Source of the DNA: Branchiostoma belcheri
Lineage: Eukaryota > Chordata > Leptocardii > Amphioxiformes > Branchiostomatidae
Length of the DNA: 64,000 bases
Assembly: GCF_001625305.1 (NCBI RefSeq)
Contig: NW_017804131.1
Location: 2,060,785 to 2,124,784, forward strand
Reading direction: 5' to 3'
Position 1 is the stretch's first letter. Every line of letters starts with the position of its first letter. The notes under the pieces were generated by a model, which saw nothing but the letters and a program-made list of their open reading frames with translations, had not been told where the DNA came from and ran no database searches. This document shows, piece by piece, positions 1-11,498 of the stretch. Position numbers and translations under genes: made by a program.

Positions 1-178
1 AAACTAAAACAACAGTTGGATAGCTATTCCCTACTTTATTGGTTAGGTATTTTTAATTGCATAATGCAAACTGTTGATTTTACAAAAAAAAAACGTTCAT
101 GCCCCGCATTCCAATGCTGGAGCAGAAAAGCTTGAAATACCTACCAAAACACTTGAATAAAGACATACTGTCAGTATG

Positions 179-302
179 GAAATGCTCTGTGCAGGTGTTA
201 ATCAAGTTAATCCCAACAGCCAATCAGCAAGAAATGCTCTGTGCAGGTGGAAATGCTCTGTGCAGGTGTTAATCAAGTTAAATCCCAACAGCCAATCAGC
301 AA
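179..302. repeat. Tandem duplication, ~52-bp unit
   Basis: A unit starting GAAATGCTCTGTGCAGGTG and ending CCAATCAGCAA is present at 179-230. A 19-bp partial copy follows at 231-249 and a second full copy at 250-302. The full copies differ by about one inserted A. This is a local duplication and I see no coding sense in it. Confidence 0.9.
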
Positions 303-564
303 GAAGTATAGAGGAAAGCTGCATGCCTATTGGTTGATGCCCTGCATTCCATTGTGATGACTCATGCCCAAACGTGGTAAACAAGGCACACTAACACAGT
401 AATACATTTGCTATAACACAGCCAAAAAACTCAAATAAAACCGTTCTAAAAGCCTGTATCACAATAATTTAAAAAACGCCTAGGGGTATTTGCCCACTGT
501 ACCTCCATACCAAATTTCAGGACCTTGGGCCCTAAAATGAAGAAGCTGAATCCATTTAAAAAAT

Positions 565-602
565 GGCAGGAGAAGGAGGAGAAGGAGAAGGAGGAGAAGA
601 AA
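565..602 (+). repeat. Polypurine GGAGAA-type tract
   Basis: This is an almost pure purine run of GGA/GAA triplets, immediately upstream of the hairpin at 619-655. It is low-complexity sequence, and the lysine/glutamate-rich peptide it would encode is not credible as a protein. Confidence 0.85.
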
Positions 603-618
603 CATCAGAAAAAGCAAT

Positions 619-655
619 ATGGGTTCACCACCACTTCGTGGTGTGGTGAACCCAT
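619..655. repeat. Perfect 13-bp inverted repeat (hairpin)
   Basis: The left arm ATGGGTTCACCAC (619-631) and right arm GTGGTGAACCCAT (643-655) are exact reverse complements around an 11-nt loop. A small inner CAC/GTG pairing extends the stem. It may be the end of a foldback element. I see no second copy in the window. Confidence 0.85.
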
Positions 656-814
656 AATAATATTCATGTGTGGTTTCTTTCAACTTTTTTTATGTTTTGT
701 GAAACTTCCTGGCTGGCCCCCGAGTCGGGAGTTATGACATCATAACATTATCAAGAGACGCCTAGCGATTTGAATTGACGATGCACTCAGAGAGATACAT
801 TCAAAAGGATTTAC

Positions 815-1056
815 CTCAAAGTCGGTGTCCATGTTTTCTATGATGAGATCCTCTACATAGTCCATGGGGGAGATCTTGAGGAATGTTTACGCGGTCCCGG
901 CCATCCCTGTTAGCCGAGCCAGATAGATCCTGACCAGAGTCCGTATCCATCCGGGTACCGGGATGTGCAGCATCCCTTTGTAGTGGATGTACAGGAGAAA
1001 GATGTTGGTCATAACCGTGGATCCAACAAGGAAGAGTGTGGCCGTAAAAAATCGCC
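815..1056 (-). pseudogene. Cys-loop (nicotinic acetylcholine-type) receptor exon, TM3 and start of cytoplasmic loop, with in-frame stop
   Basis: On the minus strand this 242-nt stretch runs from an acceptor (TTTCAG at 1057-1062) to a donor (GAG|GTAAAT, GT at 814-813). After two split-codon bases it reads RFFTATLFLVGSTVMTNIFL, then LYIHYKG, then PVPGWIRTLVRIYLARLTGM, and ends with DYVEDLIIENMDTDFE. From family knowledge this matches the third membrane helix, the I-H-x-x-G turn and the P-V-P-x-W-x-R start of the TM3-TM4 loop of nicotinic receptor subunits, closest to alpha7/9/10-type. Codon 57 or so is TAA (889-887), with good coding sense on both sides. It is therefore either a pseudogene, a null allele, or an exon ending early at GTAAAC (890). 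Earlier exons would lie at higher coordinates on this strand, and none was found intact. TM4 would fall before the window start. Confidence 0.72.
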
Positions 1057-1977
1057 CTGAAAGTTAATGATAAGGAGTTGAGATATAGCTATTCTTTTCT
1101 TCGAGACAGCATGCGCATTGAGTTTACTATGACCAAATGGTGTAAGACAGTCATCAACGATGCACCCTATTAGCCTCCACCAGGCCTTTCTACGGGAATA
1201 CGGATCGTAGAATTCGGCCAAAAAAAGAGTAAAATTTGCCAAGGGAGTCCAGCCGCGGGGAGGTAGTTTCTTTCCCTCCTTAACTGCGCGGCCGATCAAA
1301 CATGGCGGCCAAACTCCACTGGCAAATATTCTCCTATATATAGCCAGCGTAGTTAGTCTGGTAGAGACTAGCACCCCATTCCTATTCCATTGAAATTTTT
1401 AGAAAAAAAATTAGATGATCAAGAGTGATACATGGTTGATACGCATGAAGTGTACGGCACAACAGTATGCCAGTTAAGTGACACAATCAACAAATAATAC
1501 AAGACCAGAAATGCCGTCTATTTTGCCGCGCGGTCGTTCACATGATGATTCCTGCTTGGGCGTGCAACAGGTTTCCTGGGCCACCTGGGGTTTAGATGTA
1601 GAACTGCAGCAGCATTGAAGGGCCACGCTGGGAATAACTGTCACTCAGTTTACACTGCTGCTGATATTTTGTTCCCTTGACTACGTGTTTGGTCGGACAT
1701 TGGTTTTCGATGCACGTTGCTGCTGTAATCTCCTCCCCTCCTCATTAAAGCCTCTTGTTACTTGTGGGACAATTCATCTTCCCCACAAGTCATGATTATC
1801 AATATTATCGTTCCCTGGTCTTCTTAGTGATGGATCGCATTCTGGACCAACATATGTCACTGTCAAGTATGTATAAACACTTCTCCATCATACGTTGTCG
1901 TTAGATAAAGCGAAATTAATGTTGGCGAGAGAAGGAGGAAATACAATGGCGATTTAGTACACACGTGTGATGCCTGG

Positions 1978-2169
1978 CCTCCGTAGCAGGCTTATGGAAC
2001 TGGGGGTTTGGTGGTCTTCGGCTGTTTTCTGATTAGCCCCAGTTAAAAAACGGGGGTAATTCAAACAGGCCGGTTATGTTATCTATACGCAATCAGAAAA
2101 TAGCCCATAAAAGATCCAAAAGACCCTGAAGACCTCCAAAACCCCCCAGTTTTTGGCACGCTATGGAGG
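1978..2169. repeat. Long imperfect foldback (57/79-nt arms)
   Basis: The left arm (1978-2034, CCTCCGTAGC ... TTTTCTGATT) and right arm (2091-2169, AATCAGAAAA ... GCTATGGAGG) are imperfect reverse complements around a 56-nt loop. The shared core is an AACTGGGGG...GTCTTC motif. A similar TGGGGGTTTTGTGGTCT motif recurs in the block repeat at 16.3, 38.1 and 60.5 kb. It may be a MITE-like foldback or a hairpin-forming transcript. Confidence 0.7.
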
Positions 2170-2745
2170 CTATGTGGTGCCTACATTCCGTAGGAGGTAG
2201 GAAGATCCGCGCTATTGAGGTTGAATAGATGTAGATACGATTAAATGGATAAGCTATTGTTGAGTATCATACGCTGTGGTAGGTTGACGTGCAGGTTCAA
2301 AAGCTTTTGTCCTCTTTGTATAGCATTTCATACATTTTCTGCAGATTAAGTCAATATCCTGTCAGTCAGAAATGCGATTACAGGCACAGGTTTCGTCTAA
2401 GCCTTTGTTATCCTGTTTCCACAGTTAGATGCAGAGGGACTGGGTTCGGTGTATCTCATAAGGTCTGACTTAGATATTGTGTATACTTCAGTTCCCCCGT
2501 AATCCCTATTTAATGGAAGGAAAGCTGGTAAGTGCGTGCCTGAGGCCGTGCAAGCTTCTTTAAAAGCCTGTTAAGCGCTTAGGCAGGGACGCCATGTGGC
2601 CTGGTAAAAGGCATTTGCGATTTACCGGTGTATCTGGAAGTGTGATGGGTTCTGTTATGTTGTGTGCTTACCGTCCCCTAGATACTATTAGCTACATTTC
2701 AGACATACGCAAACATTATCTGTATACGGTCTCAAAAGTACTCAA

Positions 2746-2765
2746 ATATATATATATATATATAT
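2746..2765. repeat. (TA)n microsatellite
   Basis: About ten uninterrupted AT dinucleotides, followed by TTCATATATA. Confidence 0.95.
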
Positions 2766-3829
2766 TTCATATATACAGATAGGCCAGTGGCTCCAATGGT
2801 TTGGATGTAACAGTATACCTCTTCCATATATTAGATAATATGGTAAAACCATCTTAATCAACGGAGCTTTTCCTACTCATCTTTTAGGTATAGGATGTAA
2901 GCTACGCTGTTATTGAATTACTTTTACGTGTCGCTAGGGGTCTCCGTCACCATTCTTTCCGTTGATGCTTTAAAACCTCAAATCGCCAGGCGTCTCTTGT
3001 ATAGATACGCGAAACGTTGATAAAATGTAATCTCCAAGCAGATCCATAAGGTGGCAAGGCAGTATCCATTGGCCATGTATCCATTAGCCACGTACCTATA
3101 GACCATCGCATGCTTTGTGCCATACGATGTACGCGATCGTCCATAGATACGTAACTGCCAAAATAAAATTTCTCAGATGTTTTGGAAAGACACGATACAT
3201 GAAGAAATAAAACAAAAGTTTTGTCATCATTGTTGGTTTGTCATATGTACAATATTAATACGAGCACAACCTGTGAAACTAGGCAGCGATTCTCAAGTTG
3301 CAACACACAAAGCACCTCCTGTCGATTTTGGAATGTTCTGCAGTTAGCTATAGTGCTAGGCCCATTCTATCACATGACCACCGTGCTAGCATGTAAGAAG
3401 ACAAATCTTTGCGGCAACATCGCCTATAGCATTATGGTGGTAAGTTGATTACGGTGACAAATTATATCACCTGTGCTGCTTTATTTCACAGTGATCATTT
3501 AGAGCTGGCAATAGCCATAGCCTTGGCTAAAGAGGATTGGCATATTAAGAAATAAGACAATAATCCTACATGGATAGATGAGAAAAATTGATAGACATTT
3601 CTTAGTGAATTTTTATTTCTAATCATAGTGTGGACTTTAATGCCTTCATGTGGACCCGAGTCCATGAATACAGACACATAACGTTATCGCCGATTTTCTT
3701 TCTTTTTTTCCCTCTCGCCTGCCTTTGAACTCAAACCACTTCTTTCTTCCGACGGTACTAAATCACAATGTCACTTCAAACAGGTAAATTACGCTGATAC
3801 CTTTTAAAGTATCACTTTCTTTAAAATCA

Positions 3830-4059
3830 GATAGGAAGTCGGGTGGTGTGGATTAGTGTACCGGAACTTTAATCCTGCTGAAGGGCATTTGGCTTGGGTT
3901 CCGCTGCTTGATTACTTCTGTATGATAGCCGCAGGACATGGAGACAACTTTCAACCATCATCAGCGTGTGCCAAGGTCAGATGAAGGGCTTTACTATTCC
4001 TGAATATCGATGTCTACGCTCCAGGAGAAAAATTCCATATAACACTGGTGGAAACGTAC
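3830..4059 (+). repeat. Landmark L1, copy in block 1
   Basis: This segment resembles 30432-30622 and 45930-46165 in the same orientation. Shared strings include CCGCT(G/A)CTTGAT and GGTCAGATGAAGGGC. Identity is moderate, with indels. It is the first of the ordered landmarks linking the three blocks of the window. No function is recognised. Confidence 0.75.
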
Positions 4060-4676
4060 CATCAGTTTTACGTTTTGAATCATAATACGGCAGCGTGTCA
4101 ACTTTAGTATGAAACTACATGTTTCTGAGGGTACATGAGCCACGATCCTGCGCCATAACTGACATATGGTGCGAGAGAAGGCGTTTTTAGAAGTATTAAC
4201 AGTATGGGATCTAAATCCCACACATAAAATACACCGTTTATTTGATAGAGCTTCTAAAATTCTGGGACTCCATAACACAGCGATCCTGACATACACAAAT
4301 ACATTGTGTTATCCACCTCGATCTAGAGAAAAAGCGCATATCTCTGGACTGATCCCACCTTTGCCTAGAATCCCGGACACCTGCCGTGGCGCACTAAATT
4401 TGTAATGCATTCGTTTGCAGCTTGGTGGTAAAAGTCTATCAATTTTTCATTGAAATAGGTGATGAAGAAGGTCACGTTCACCAAACCGAAGTACACCAGG
4501 AAGACCTATATCGATTTTGATATCAAACAGCATGAGTGTGATCTCAGCAGGTAACGAGTTTGATTTTTAATGGGAAGACGTTGAGTAAAATCTGTATACT
4601 ATGTTGTCATTTGTCCAGGACCCTATAGGAATGATGTTACACAAAGTCAACAAAGCAGTATATCTGAGATGACAGA

Positions 4677-5269
4677 TCAACATGTCATCAAAAGACGCCC
4701 ATCCGCAGAGCGCCACGCGGAAACGACAGGACGGTATGTAATTTCCTCCCCGATTTGAGATAGCTCTTCATCCGTCACGTCGACACATTCTTGGCACATC
4801 AAGGTGTTCCTCGGCCCATATCTCACGTAGTTCAAACAGCCCAATGTCATCACGTCGACATAAAATGGAGAGCAGACATCTTCATGTACGGGGTACAGGT
4901 AATGGAGGTCGTGGCGAGGGCATTTAGACGCGTATTGCGTGAACTTTTTGACGGCATTACGTGAAGCTTTGACATTCATGAAAGAAAATCTTGGATTTTG
5001 TCCTCATTGAGTCACGAAAGTGAGCACATTTTCCACGCCCCTACCGTAAGACCCCATCCGTCTATGCTTTAGGAATGCCAGAGTAGAAGATTTATCTAGG
5101 GCGTCGGATAACGTCTTGAAGAAGTGGTGGAAAAAATCGGTATAGACTTTTCCTGTGTGAGAGAGTTCAAGTCGAAAGAGTAGAAGCTACGAGAACATTT
5201 TGCCAAAGTACACAACGTTTTTCCAGGTTTCTGGGTTACGATTTAAGAGCGCAAATATAAACTTGAAAT
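4677..5269 (-). pseudogene. Broken coding-like segment, possibly carbohydrate sulfotransferase-like
   Basis: Read on the minus strand from an AG at 5271-5270, one frame stays protein-like for about 197 codons. It has in-frame stops only at TAG 5189-5187 and TGA 5006-5004, and ends at TGA 4679-4677. Recognisable stretches are NRNPETWKNVVYFGKMF near the start, DALDKSSTLAFLKHRRMGSY in the middle, and RHDLHYLYPVHEDVCSPFYV towards the end. The [RH]DLH-Y/W-x-x-P-x7-C-x-P pattern recalls the C-terminal part of carbohydrate sulfotransferases (Sulfotransfer_2), where the family has HW-x-P...C-x-P-C. The PAPS-binding P-loop is not visible, so this identification is weak. Cysteine-rich composition and G/C-ending codons support former coding status better than they support the family name. 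Confidence 0.4.
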
Positions 5270-5540
5270 CTGACACAGTGCAAATACATTCCATCTAAGT
5301 AGAAGAAAAATCCACAAACCGAGAGGCGATAAAATGATGCCTGAAGTGAGAAGTTGACAAATAATGGACTGTTGTTAGATACGGTAGTACAGTCAGCAAT
5401 GTGTTATCAGATATGTCCTTGTACCTCATCTAAACTTTTTAATCTTCCTGTTCGATATTTGTCTTTACCATAACAATATGTAAATTGTTGATAAAAAACA
5501 TGACATATCAAGTAAAATATGTTGATAAGATCTATTTTTT

Positions 5541-5951
5541 TCAAATCAATGGAGTTCCTTTCTGGCGATAATAATCAGTAAGCCAGAAGAGTCTATTTCG
5601 TAACCTTGGCAGTGACCCTCCGTTGCCCTTAATGTATAAGGCCAGTAAGTAGTTCTTTGAGCCATGCTTCACAATCATGGCTTGCCAAAGGCTAAAAGAC
5701 GGTCCATGCCCCAACTCAGGCAAAAGGCCAATGTCAGCAGGCGAAAAGTTGGCAGGCAGTGCAGTTGAATTACAGGTTAGATAGAGCGTCTCCTGATGAA
5801 GCACCTAGTGCAGTTCTTTCAAGCCACGAATCATGTCCACTGAAAGCGTTATCGATTTACCAGCCACATAATGGCATTTCAGTAACTCCTTTATGTATCG
5901 AATGCATTGCACTTTCGTAGGTCGTTTAACCCACCAATGCGTTTTAGCACA
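5541..5951 (-). pseudogene. Broken coding-like segment of unknown family
   Basis: One minus-strand frame of 137 codons stays open apart from TAG at 5807-5805 and is bounded upstream by TGA 5954-5952. Recognisable stretches are THWWVKRPTKVQCIRYIKEL, then FSPADIGLLPELGHGPSFSL, then KHGSKNYLLALYIKG. The composition (tryptophans, glycine turns, balanced charge) is protein-like across the stop, which argues for a decayed gene rather than chance. It lies upstream, in transcription direction, of the broken segment at 4677-5269 and could be an earlier part of the same lost gene. I do not recognise the family. Confidence 0.35.
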
Positions 5952-5954
5952 TCA

Positions 5955-7349
5955 AATGAAATCCAGGTGAGAGAACTGCATGCCGTACAATATTGGGGCG
6001 TTATTACTCATGCCATTTCTGACAGTGATTTACATACTGTCATTTCATTTTTTCATTTCATATATTTCAAACCTTTTATCCCTGCTGGGTTAGTCTTCCA
6101 AGGCTCAAAGTCAAACACATGCATTTAAAATGACAATACAAATGTACATGGTGCGGGAAAAATACACATTAAAAATACATTCTACATTACAAAATCAACA
6201 ATTGACGTTAACACACAAATCAACAATACAAATTTTAAAGCAGAGGCTTCTGACATCTGACACTGTTTGGATAGTATCTTTCTTAAAGCTTGGTAGATCA
6301 CAGTTTCTAAAGCACAATTGCACGATACAGAAAGGAATGTTTTCTGCTGTTCGTTCTAGGTTTGGGTAATCTGAATGATTGCATACAGAAAATCTGGTGC
6401 TGTACAAGCTACCAGGGAGTTGTAGATATTCTGTGGTTCATGACTAGTAAGGACCTTAAGAACATAATCAACACTGTGTCTGACACAAAAATCGTGGATC
6501 GCAATAAAGTCAGTTTTCGACTTAATAATGTTTAAAAAAAAGCTTAATGCAAAATCTTGAAGCTTGCTCTACATTAAATCAAAACTATATCTATGCAATA
6601 CTTCCTTACTGCGACAGAAAGTCAGGTCTTCCACCAGCTGTGCACGGCATCAATGCATTTATCATACAAAATTGCGTGTTATACATCGTCAAAATTGAAA
6701 CACATTCGTCATACCGATACGTCGTTCCATCCATGGGGAAGCGTGATTGCATTAAATCACCGCATGATATTGTAATATTTCGGCACAAACAACGATAAGC
6801 CACTCAGTCTGTTTGTCTGTGATATCTCAAGCTGTCAGGAAGTCGGCAGAGAGCTAGTACAAAAAGCAGACGTGGGTTTCTCGATAGCATGCAAAAACTT
6901 TAATGGTACCCAATTGGCTAAGTATACTGTTTAGAAAGAAAATTACTTCCATAGATCACTGTGACAATTTTGTCCCAATATTGCCAAGCGAGAATAGTGT
7001 AGCATTACATACTACGGTATCTGCAACCAACAGTTCGTCCCTAAGAGGGTAAATGTAATATTTTCTTGAGTAAACAAATCATCTATAGCTATTCTACAAA
7101 ATACGAGACAAGAGGCACAGTTCATGCATTTTTCTTCACAATGTGCACGTAATCCGGTGGATGCATCTAGTTGAGATGCAAACATGGATTCCTAAGATAC
7201 AAATGTACTAGTAAAATATAATTTCACCAAATCATCAAAACAATTTTCATTTACACCATTATCACGGCTGCACCCTGGAGATTTAATACCCCTGCACATA
7301 TGACTGAACATAATGAAGAACATTGATTATTTTTGAGCAAATAGTGGGG
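5955..7349. other. AT-rich region, nothing recognised
   Basis: Overlapping short frames on both strands at 6.5-6.8 kb share no family resemblance. I see no repeats linked to the rest of the window. Confidence 0.55.
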
Positions 7350-7762
7350 AATGCATTACAATACGCGCCCTTCTGTCTCTTATTAAATGATAAATCTCTG
7401 TTTCCCCGAGGGAAATTGAGCACTTATGCTAACTCCTACGCAGTACGTCATGGCGTTGGTAAGAAGAGGTCCCCATGATCGTAACCAGGTCTCCTGAAGT
7501 TTCTGATGAGGACAGAGATACCAGAACCCGGGAACTATCTCACGCTCGCCTCGCAACACGAGATTTTCGGATCACGGTTGTCTTTGCACGCCGAGGCTTA
7601 GTTGCACTATGACATATTGAAACTATGGAGGGCGGGTTAGAGTTGTCAGGTAGCACGGCTTCTCTGCTTGCCAGAAGGTCGTTCTGCGGATCCGCACAGA
7701 CAATCGATGTATCGGCATGGCGGGAAAGTTTGACAGAAAGCTCTATTGTACGCTTCATATTT
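7350..7762 (+). repeat. Landmark L8, copy in block 1
   Basis: Same orientation match to 48110-48575. Shared strings include GCTAACTCCTACG, GGTACGTCATG or GTACGTCATGGCG-type variants, and GGATC(C/T)GCACAGACAAT. The match is interrupted by indels. It is a collinear landmark of blocks 1 and 3, and the open frames inside it differ between copies, so coding is not supported. Confidence 0.75.
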
Positions 7763-9937
7763 TATCCTTTTTATCCACTTCGATCCTCCTGTAAGTATGA
7801 TAGCCTGCTGGGGAGAGGGGAAATATACAAATGCATTAACATTAGAGCTGGCGAGGGCAGACAACACTCACTCAATGCCATCTATGTTTATCTAGGATAC
7901 TCATGACAGTCTTTCCCCGTGAGGTAAGTGATGGGTATATGGTCCGTCTGCTATTAAATCAGAACTCTCACAGAGAAGTGAAACTTTCTCTTCTCATATA
8001 CTTTGAGCCAGATTGACTTATTTCCTGAATTTGTAGCACCTTTCAATCTTCTTTAAACTTCCCAAAACCCACAGATTTTGGAAAAGGCGGGACATTACGT
8101 CTTCCATGGTTTACAAAAGTGAAGTCAAACCCTTCAGACATAGTTTTAGACATCGCTATAGTCTTAGACAACTACCTTTCATCATGCAGATTTTAGTTAT
8201 TCTATACTCTGTTTCAATGTTCTTTTATGTTTGTAATTTGTAATTTTGCAATTAGACTCCGTGCATGAATTTGCAATAAACTTCTCAATATTTATTACAC
8301 AGTTTCAACATGCTTAAATTAACCGTTCCAGAAATATAGACGCTAAACAGAGAAGACAATAACACGTGCTCAGGCAGAGTAGGAATAAACAGGCGGAAAA
8401 AATCCTGTTATTGACGACTCGGTTGTCATCCGATGAAGCAACAAATCGACTTTTCCTAGTACGAGACATAAGGCACTAAACTATAATGAGATTCAATATC
8501 TAACGAAATTAGAAAACATAAATGCATAACAGCGCCTGAAGCAGAATTAATAAAGGAACGCTTAGGTAGACGATAGTTTTCCTGAGATAGAACAGACGCC
8601 AATTTAATCGCAAGTGTAACTTGGGAATAGACTTTCCTACTGGATCGTAATGATACTCGGAAGGGAAGGCGTGGTGCGCTATTCCTGTAATAAACCTCCT
8701 GGACGAGTTATCCACACAGTTTTATTTGTTTTGGTGTCTGCTGATAGTGATCCAACTATTGACTATTGCCTGGCAGTAATCGTATCCTTGAAACGGGACG
8801 CTGAAAATCCGATACAAGACCGATGTCTTTCCTTTAAAATAATAGCTTGGGGACAATAATGACATTTTACAGCTTTGGAGATGATTGTGTTTGTCAAGAT
8901 TAATTATAATCATTAAACCAGTGGAAGTAGAAATATTGGCGGCTGCTTGCAGTGAGTGCTTGAGCACAAAATATAGCACAGAATTGGCTTGCAATAGACT
9001 GCAACAAAAAGTCGTTAAAATTGGAACCACTTGACGACAAAAAGAGCCTCCCTGGGTACAATAACTTTCCTCGTAACAAAAGTAAAGTAGCCATTTCCGA
9101 AGTCATGTGGTACTCTAATCGATTGTGTTGGGAATGGTGTTGATTTGATTTGCTTTTAATGATTTTTTCATAAGGAATTGGTGATAAACTAACTGTACTG
9201 GCTTAATCAAAACATCATACAGCACATCTTTCTATTTTTATCTGAATTTTACTACCGTATCAATGACATTTGGATTGTGGTAATGGAACAGCGACACGCT
9301 TACGCCATTCACTCTTTGATTGTCTCATATCATACCTGTTTCTTTCGCTTCTTTCAAACTGTCGCTAGTGCTGCTCATCTCAACACCATCAACTACGTGA
9401 CACCACGCAGGGATCATGGAGTGACATTTCGGAGGAAGAAAGTTTAATTTGTTATTTTCCTATAAGGCCATGTTGATTTGATTATATGGATGACATCCGC
9501 GCGCGCGTAAATCGTACAATGAAAGCAGCTGCAAAATTAGCAAATATATGCCGTACAGAAGAAAAACAATAATGGAAAACGATACTTATGTCGTAGTATG
9601 CCAAAATCTATTCCGAAGAAGAAAATGCGAAGAAATGAAAATAAAGAGTTTATTATTCTCCATACCATACTCTATGTGTTTAGTCATTCACCTTCATGAC
9701 CAGGTAGAATTCATAATGATGGCAACTTCTTTTTTGGTCAGACTTTTTTTATTCCCACGCTCGCATCAATTTTAGAGTTCCCAGAGGATGCCACCCATAT
9801 AATCAAATCAACATGGCCTAAGGACGGGACGCTTGTCTGGTAGGCGTCACTGGGGATAATATCTGTACGATCTTAATGGGTTTGAGACATCAGATAGATT
9901 CGCAGTAGTATATATACGAAGTAGTTATGTAGTGTGG
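7763..9937. other. Region without recognisable genes
   Basis: This is AT-rich sequence with only short open frames. A GCGCGCGCG stretch near 9500 is the one local GC spike. I found no match to other parts of the window by eye. Confidence 0.5.
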
Positions 9938-10190
9938 GGTCGTGTGGCGTAGCGGCAGTGTACGCGACTCGGAACTTAGAGTCCCGGGTTCGAGTCCTGA
10001 CATGCCACCGATCTTGTGCCCTTGGAAAAGGCACTTTACACGGCTTTCCTCACTTAGCTCAGGTGTAAATGAGTATTGTCCTGTCATGTATTTGTCCCCT
10101 GTGTTGGTGGCGGCATTAATATAAGTTGAAAAAACTTGAGTGTGCCGTCACCACGTCTGGTGATTGCATGTTGGAATTTAAAAAAAAATA
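9938..10190 (+). mobile_element. tRNA-derived SINE with A-rich tail
   Basis: The head carries a consensus RNA polymerase III A box TGGCGTAGCGG (9945-9955) and a perfect B box GGTTCGAGTCC (9987-9997) at normal spacing. A GACTC/GAGTC anticodon-like stem lies between them. The would-be acceptor stem has mismatches and the variable loop is missing, so this is a tRNA-like SINE head rather than a tRNA gene. A body follows with CCTTGGAAAAGGCAC and CTTAGCTCAGGTGTAAATGA, which resembles deeply conserved central domains of invertebrate SINEs (Deu/Nin-type; which one I cannot say). It ends in AAAAAAAATA. It lies between landmarks L8 and L10 and block 3 shows no counterpart, so it is a later insertion. 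Confidence 0.85.
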
Positions 10191-10481
10191 GTTATGACTT
10201 AGGGAGCTGTGCTTATTTAGTTTGCCTGGATGGCTGTAGTACTAGTTATCTCGCTATCATCGTCTCATTTATGGGACATTTGGGCAAAATAGAACTCAGC
10301 ATTGAGTAACTTATTTTATGTACCATTTATGTACAATGAATGAGTAACACCATGCGTCATAATAGGATTTACCAACATGTAGTGTATTACATTCTAAGCA
10401 CTGTATCTTCTCCAATATTACTGCTATTTTGGGACCAGATGCAACCATCGATGCCCATTCAGTCCGTTCAGTTTACTGCCG

Positions 10482-10641
10482 AGTTTAGTGCACGTCTACA
10501 TTGTCAATGATATTTATTGACCATTCTCACTTTAACGACGCGTTTTCCAGGCGATAACGCCTCGCCATTTACCAATAGATGTCCCTCCGATGACTTCCCA
10601 AATAAGGCTTGTGGATCTGAATAGCAGTGGTAGTGTTGTCA
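10482..10641 (+). repeat. Landmark L10, copy in block 1
   Basis: Matches 52232-52401 in the same orientation. Shared strings include GTTTAGTGCAC, ATTTATTG(A/G)CCATT and ATTTACCAATAGATG. It is part of the collinear series. Confidence 0.75.
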
Positions 10642-11240
10642 TAAACGAATATTGCATCTTTGTTCGGGTCATTTTTTTTTTTTGCTTGATACATTTTATC
10701 ATTCCATATCTGTTGGTACATTAAGTCACGCGTTCATGGCAAACGCCATTAGTATTATGTATATAAGCATAGGTGGATTAGTCTTGTAGATAGAAGATCG
10801 TATCGAATTTCCTGAAGCTATGTACTTCCTTCTAGATCATCGTAAACACAATAAAACTAACGCTATATCATACCTCATTCTACGTTCAAACAAATACGAC
10901 TGCCAATGCAAACAATGTGAAGCATAAATACCTTCCACTGATGAAGGAAAATGGCTCAAATGATGTATTTACGCATATAAGAGCGACATTAATTCTTCTT
11001 GCAGTCTCTTTAGAATCAGCAAGTAAGGAGACGGAAGAGGTAGCCAATCAGAGGCATCAACAGAGTTATAGCTTGACCCGCAACCAACACAGGTCGCTGT
11101 CGCTTTTGACAAGATTAGCGGTAGGGCCGTTGGGAATTTCAAACGTCGCGTAAGATGTGCGCTACTAGTCATCTAGCAAAGATCTGGGAGCACTTAGTAT
11201 TACGTAATTAATCTCTGAAGGTTATTTTTGGACAGTTCGT

Positions 11241-11498
11241 TATGTTTACCGAAGGAGAACATGTTGTTTTTGCTACATTTCCTTTTCTTCTCCAAACCAA
11301 AAAGGTCAATGACCTGAACCAGACGTCTGTTACCATGGCAACTAGTGTTGGGCTACACCATGTTGCAATTTTATAGCAAGAAGGATTTAGACTCCTGTCT
11401 GACCACATATATGAATGTGTTTGAGTAAGCATTAACAGAGCAGACCATATGCGAAGTTAAACATTATGCATTCGCTTTACAAATGTTACCTTTCTACT
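11241..11498 (+). mobile_element. Dispersed ~260-bp repeat family F, copy 1
   Basis: The family starts TATGTTTACCGAAGG and ends near AAATGTTACCTTTCTA. It contains GGTCAATGACCTGAACCAGA and TTGCAATTTTATAG. Copies are at 12320-12576 (opposite strand) and 28421-28792 (same strand, in intron 7 of the Ig-SH3 gene). By eye the identity is about 80%. No open frame is shared, so it looks like a short non-autonomous element of unknown class. Confidence 0.85.

Larger units (their letters stand above)
1057..3829. other. Region without recognisable genes
   Basis: I see no exon-like open frame with family resemblance here. It contains the foldback at 1978-2169 and the TA run at 2746-2765, which are listed separately. 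Short open frames are scattered on both strands and none shows protein-like composition. Confidence 0.6.

Noticed and set aside
4400-4560. Minus-strand hydrophobic stretch VFLVYFGLVNVTFFITYF, possibly a TM4 helix of a Cys-loop receptor
   Set aside because: It is on the wrong side of the TM3 exon for the same gene and has a stop just before it. The plus strand offers an equally open frame with a donor.
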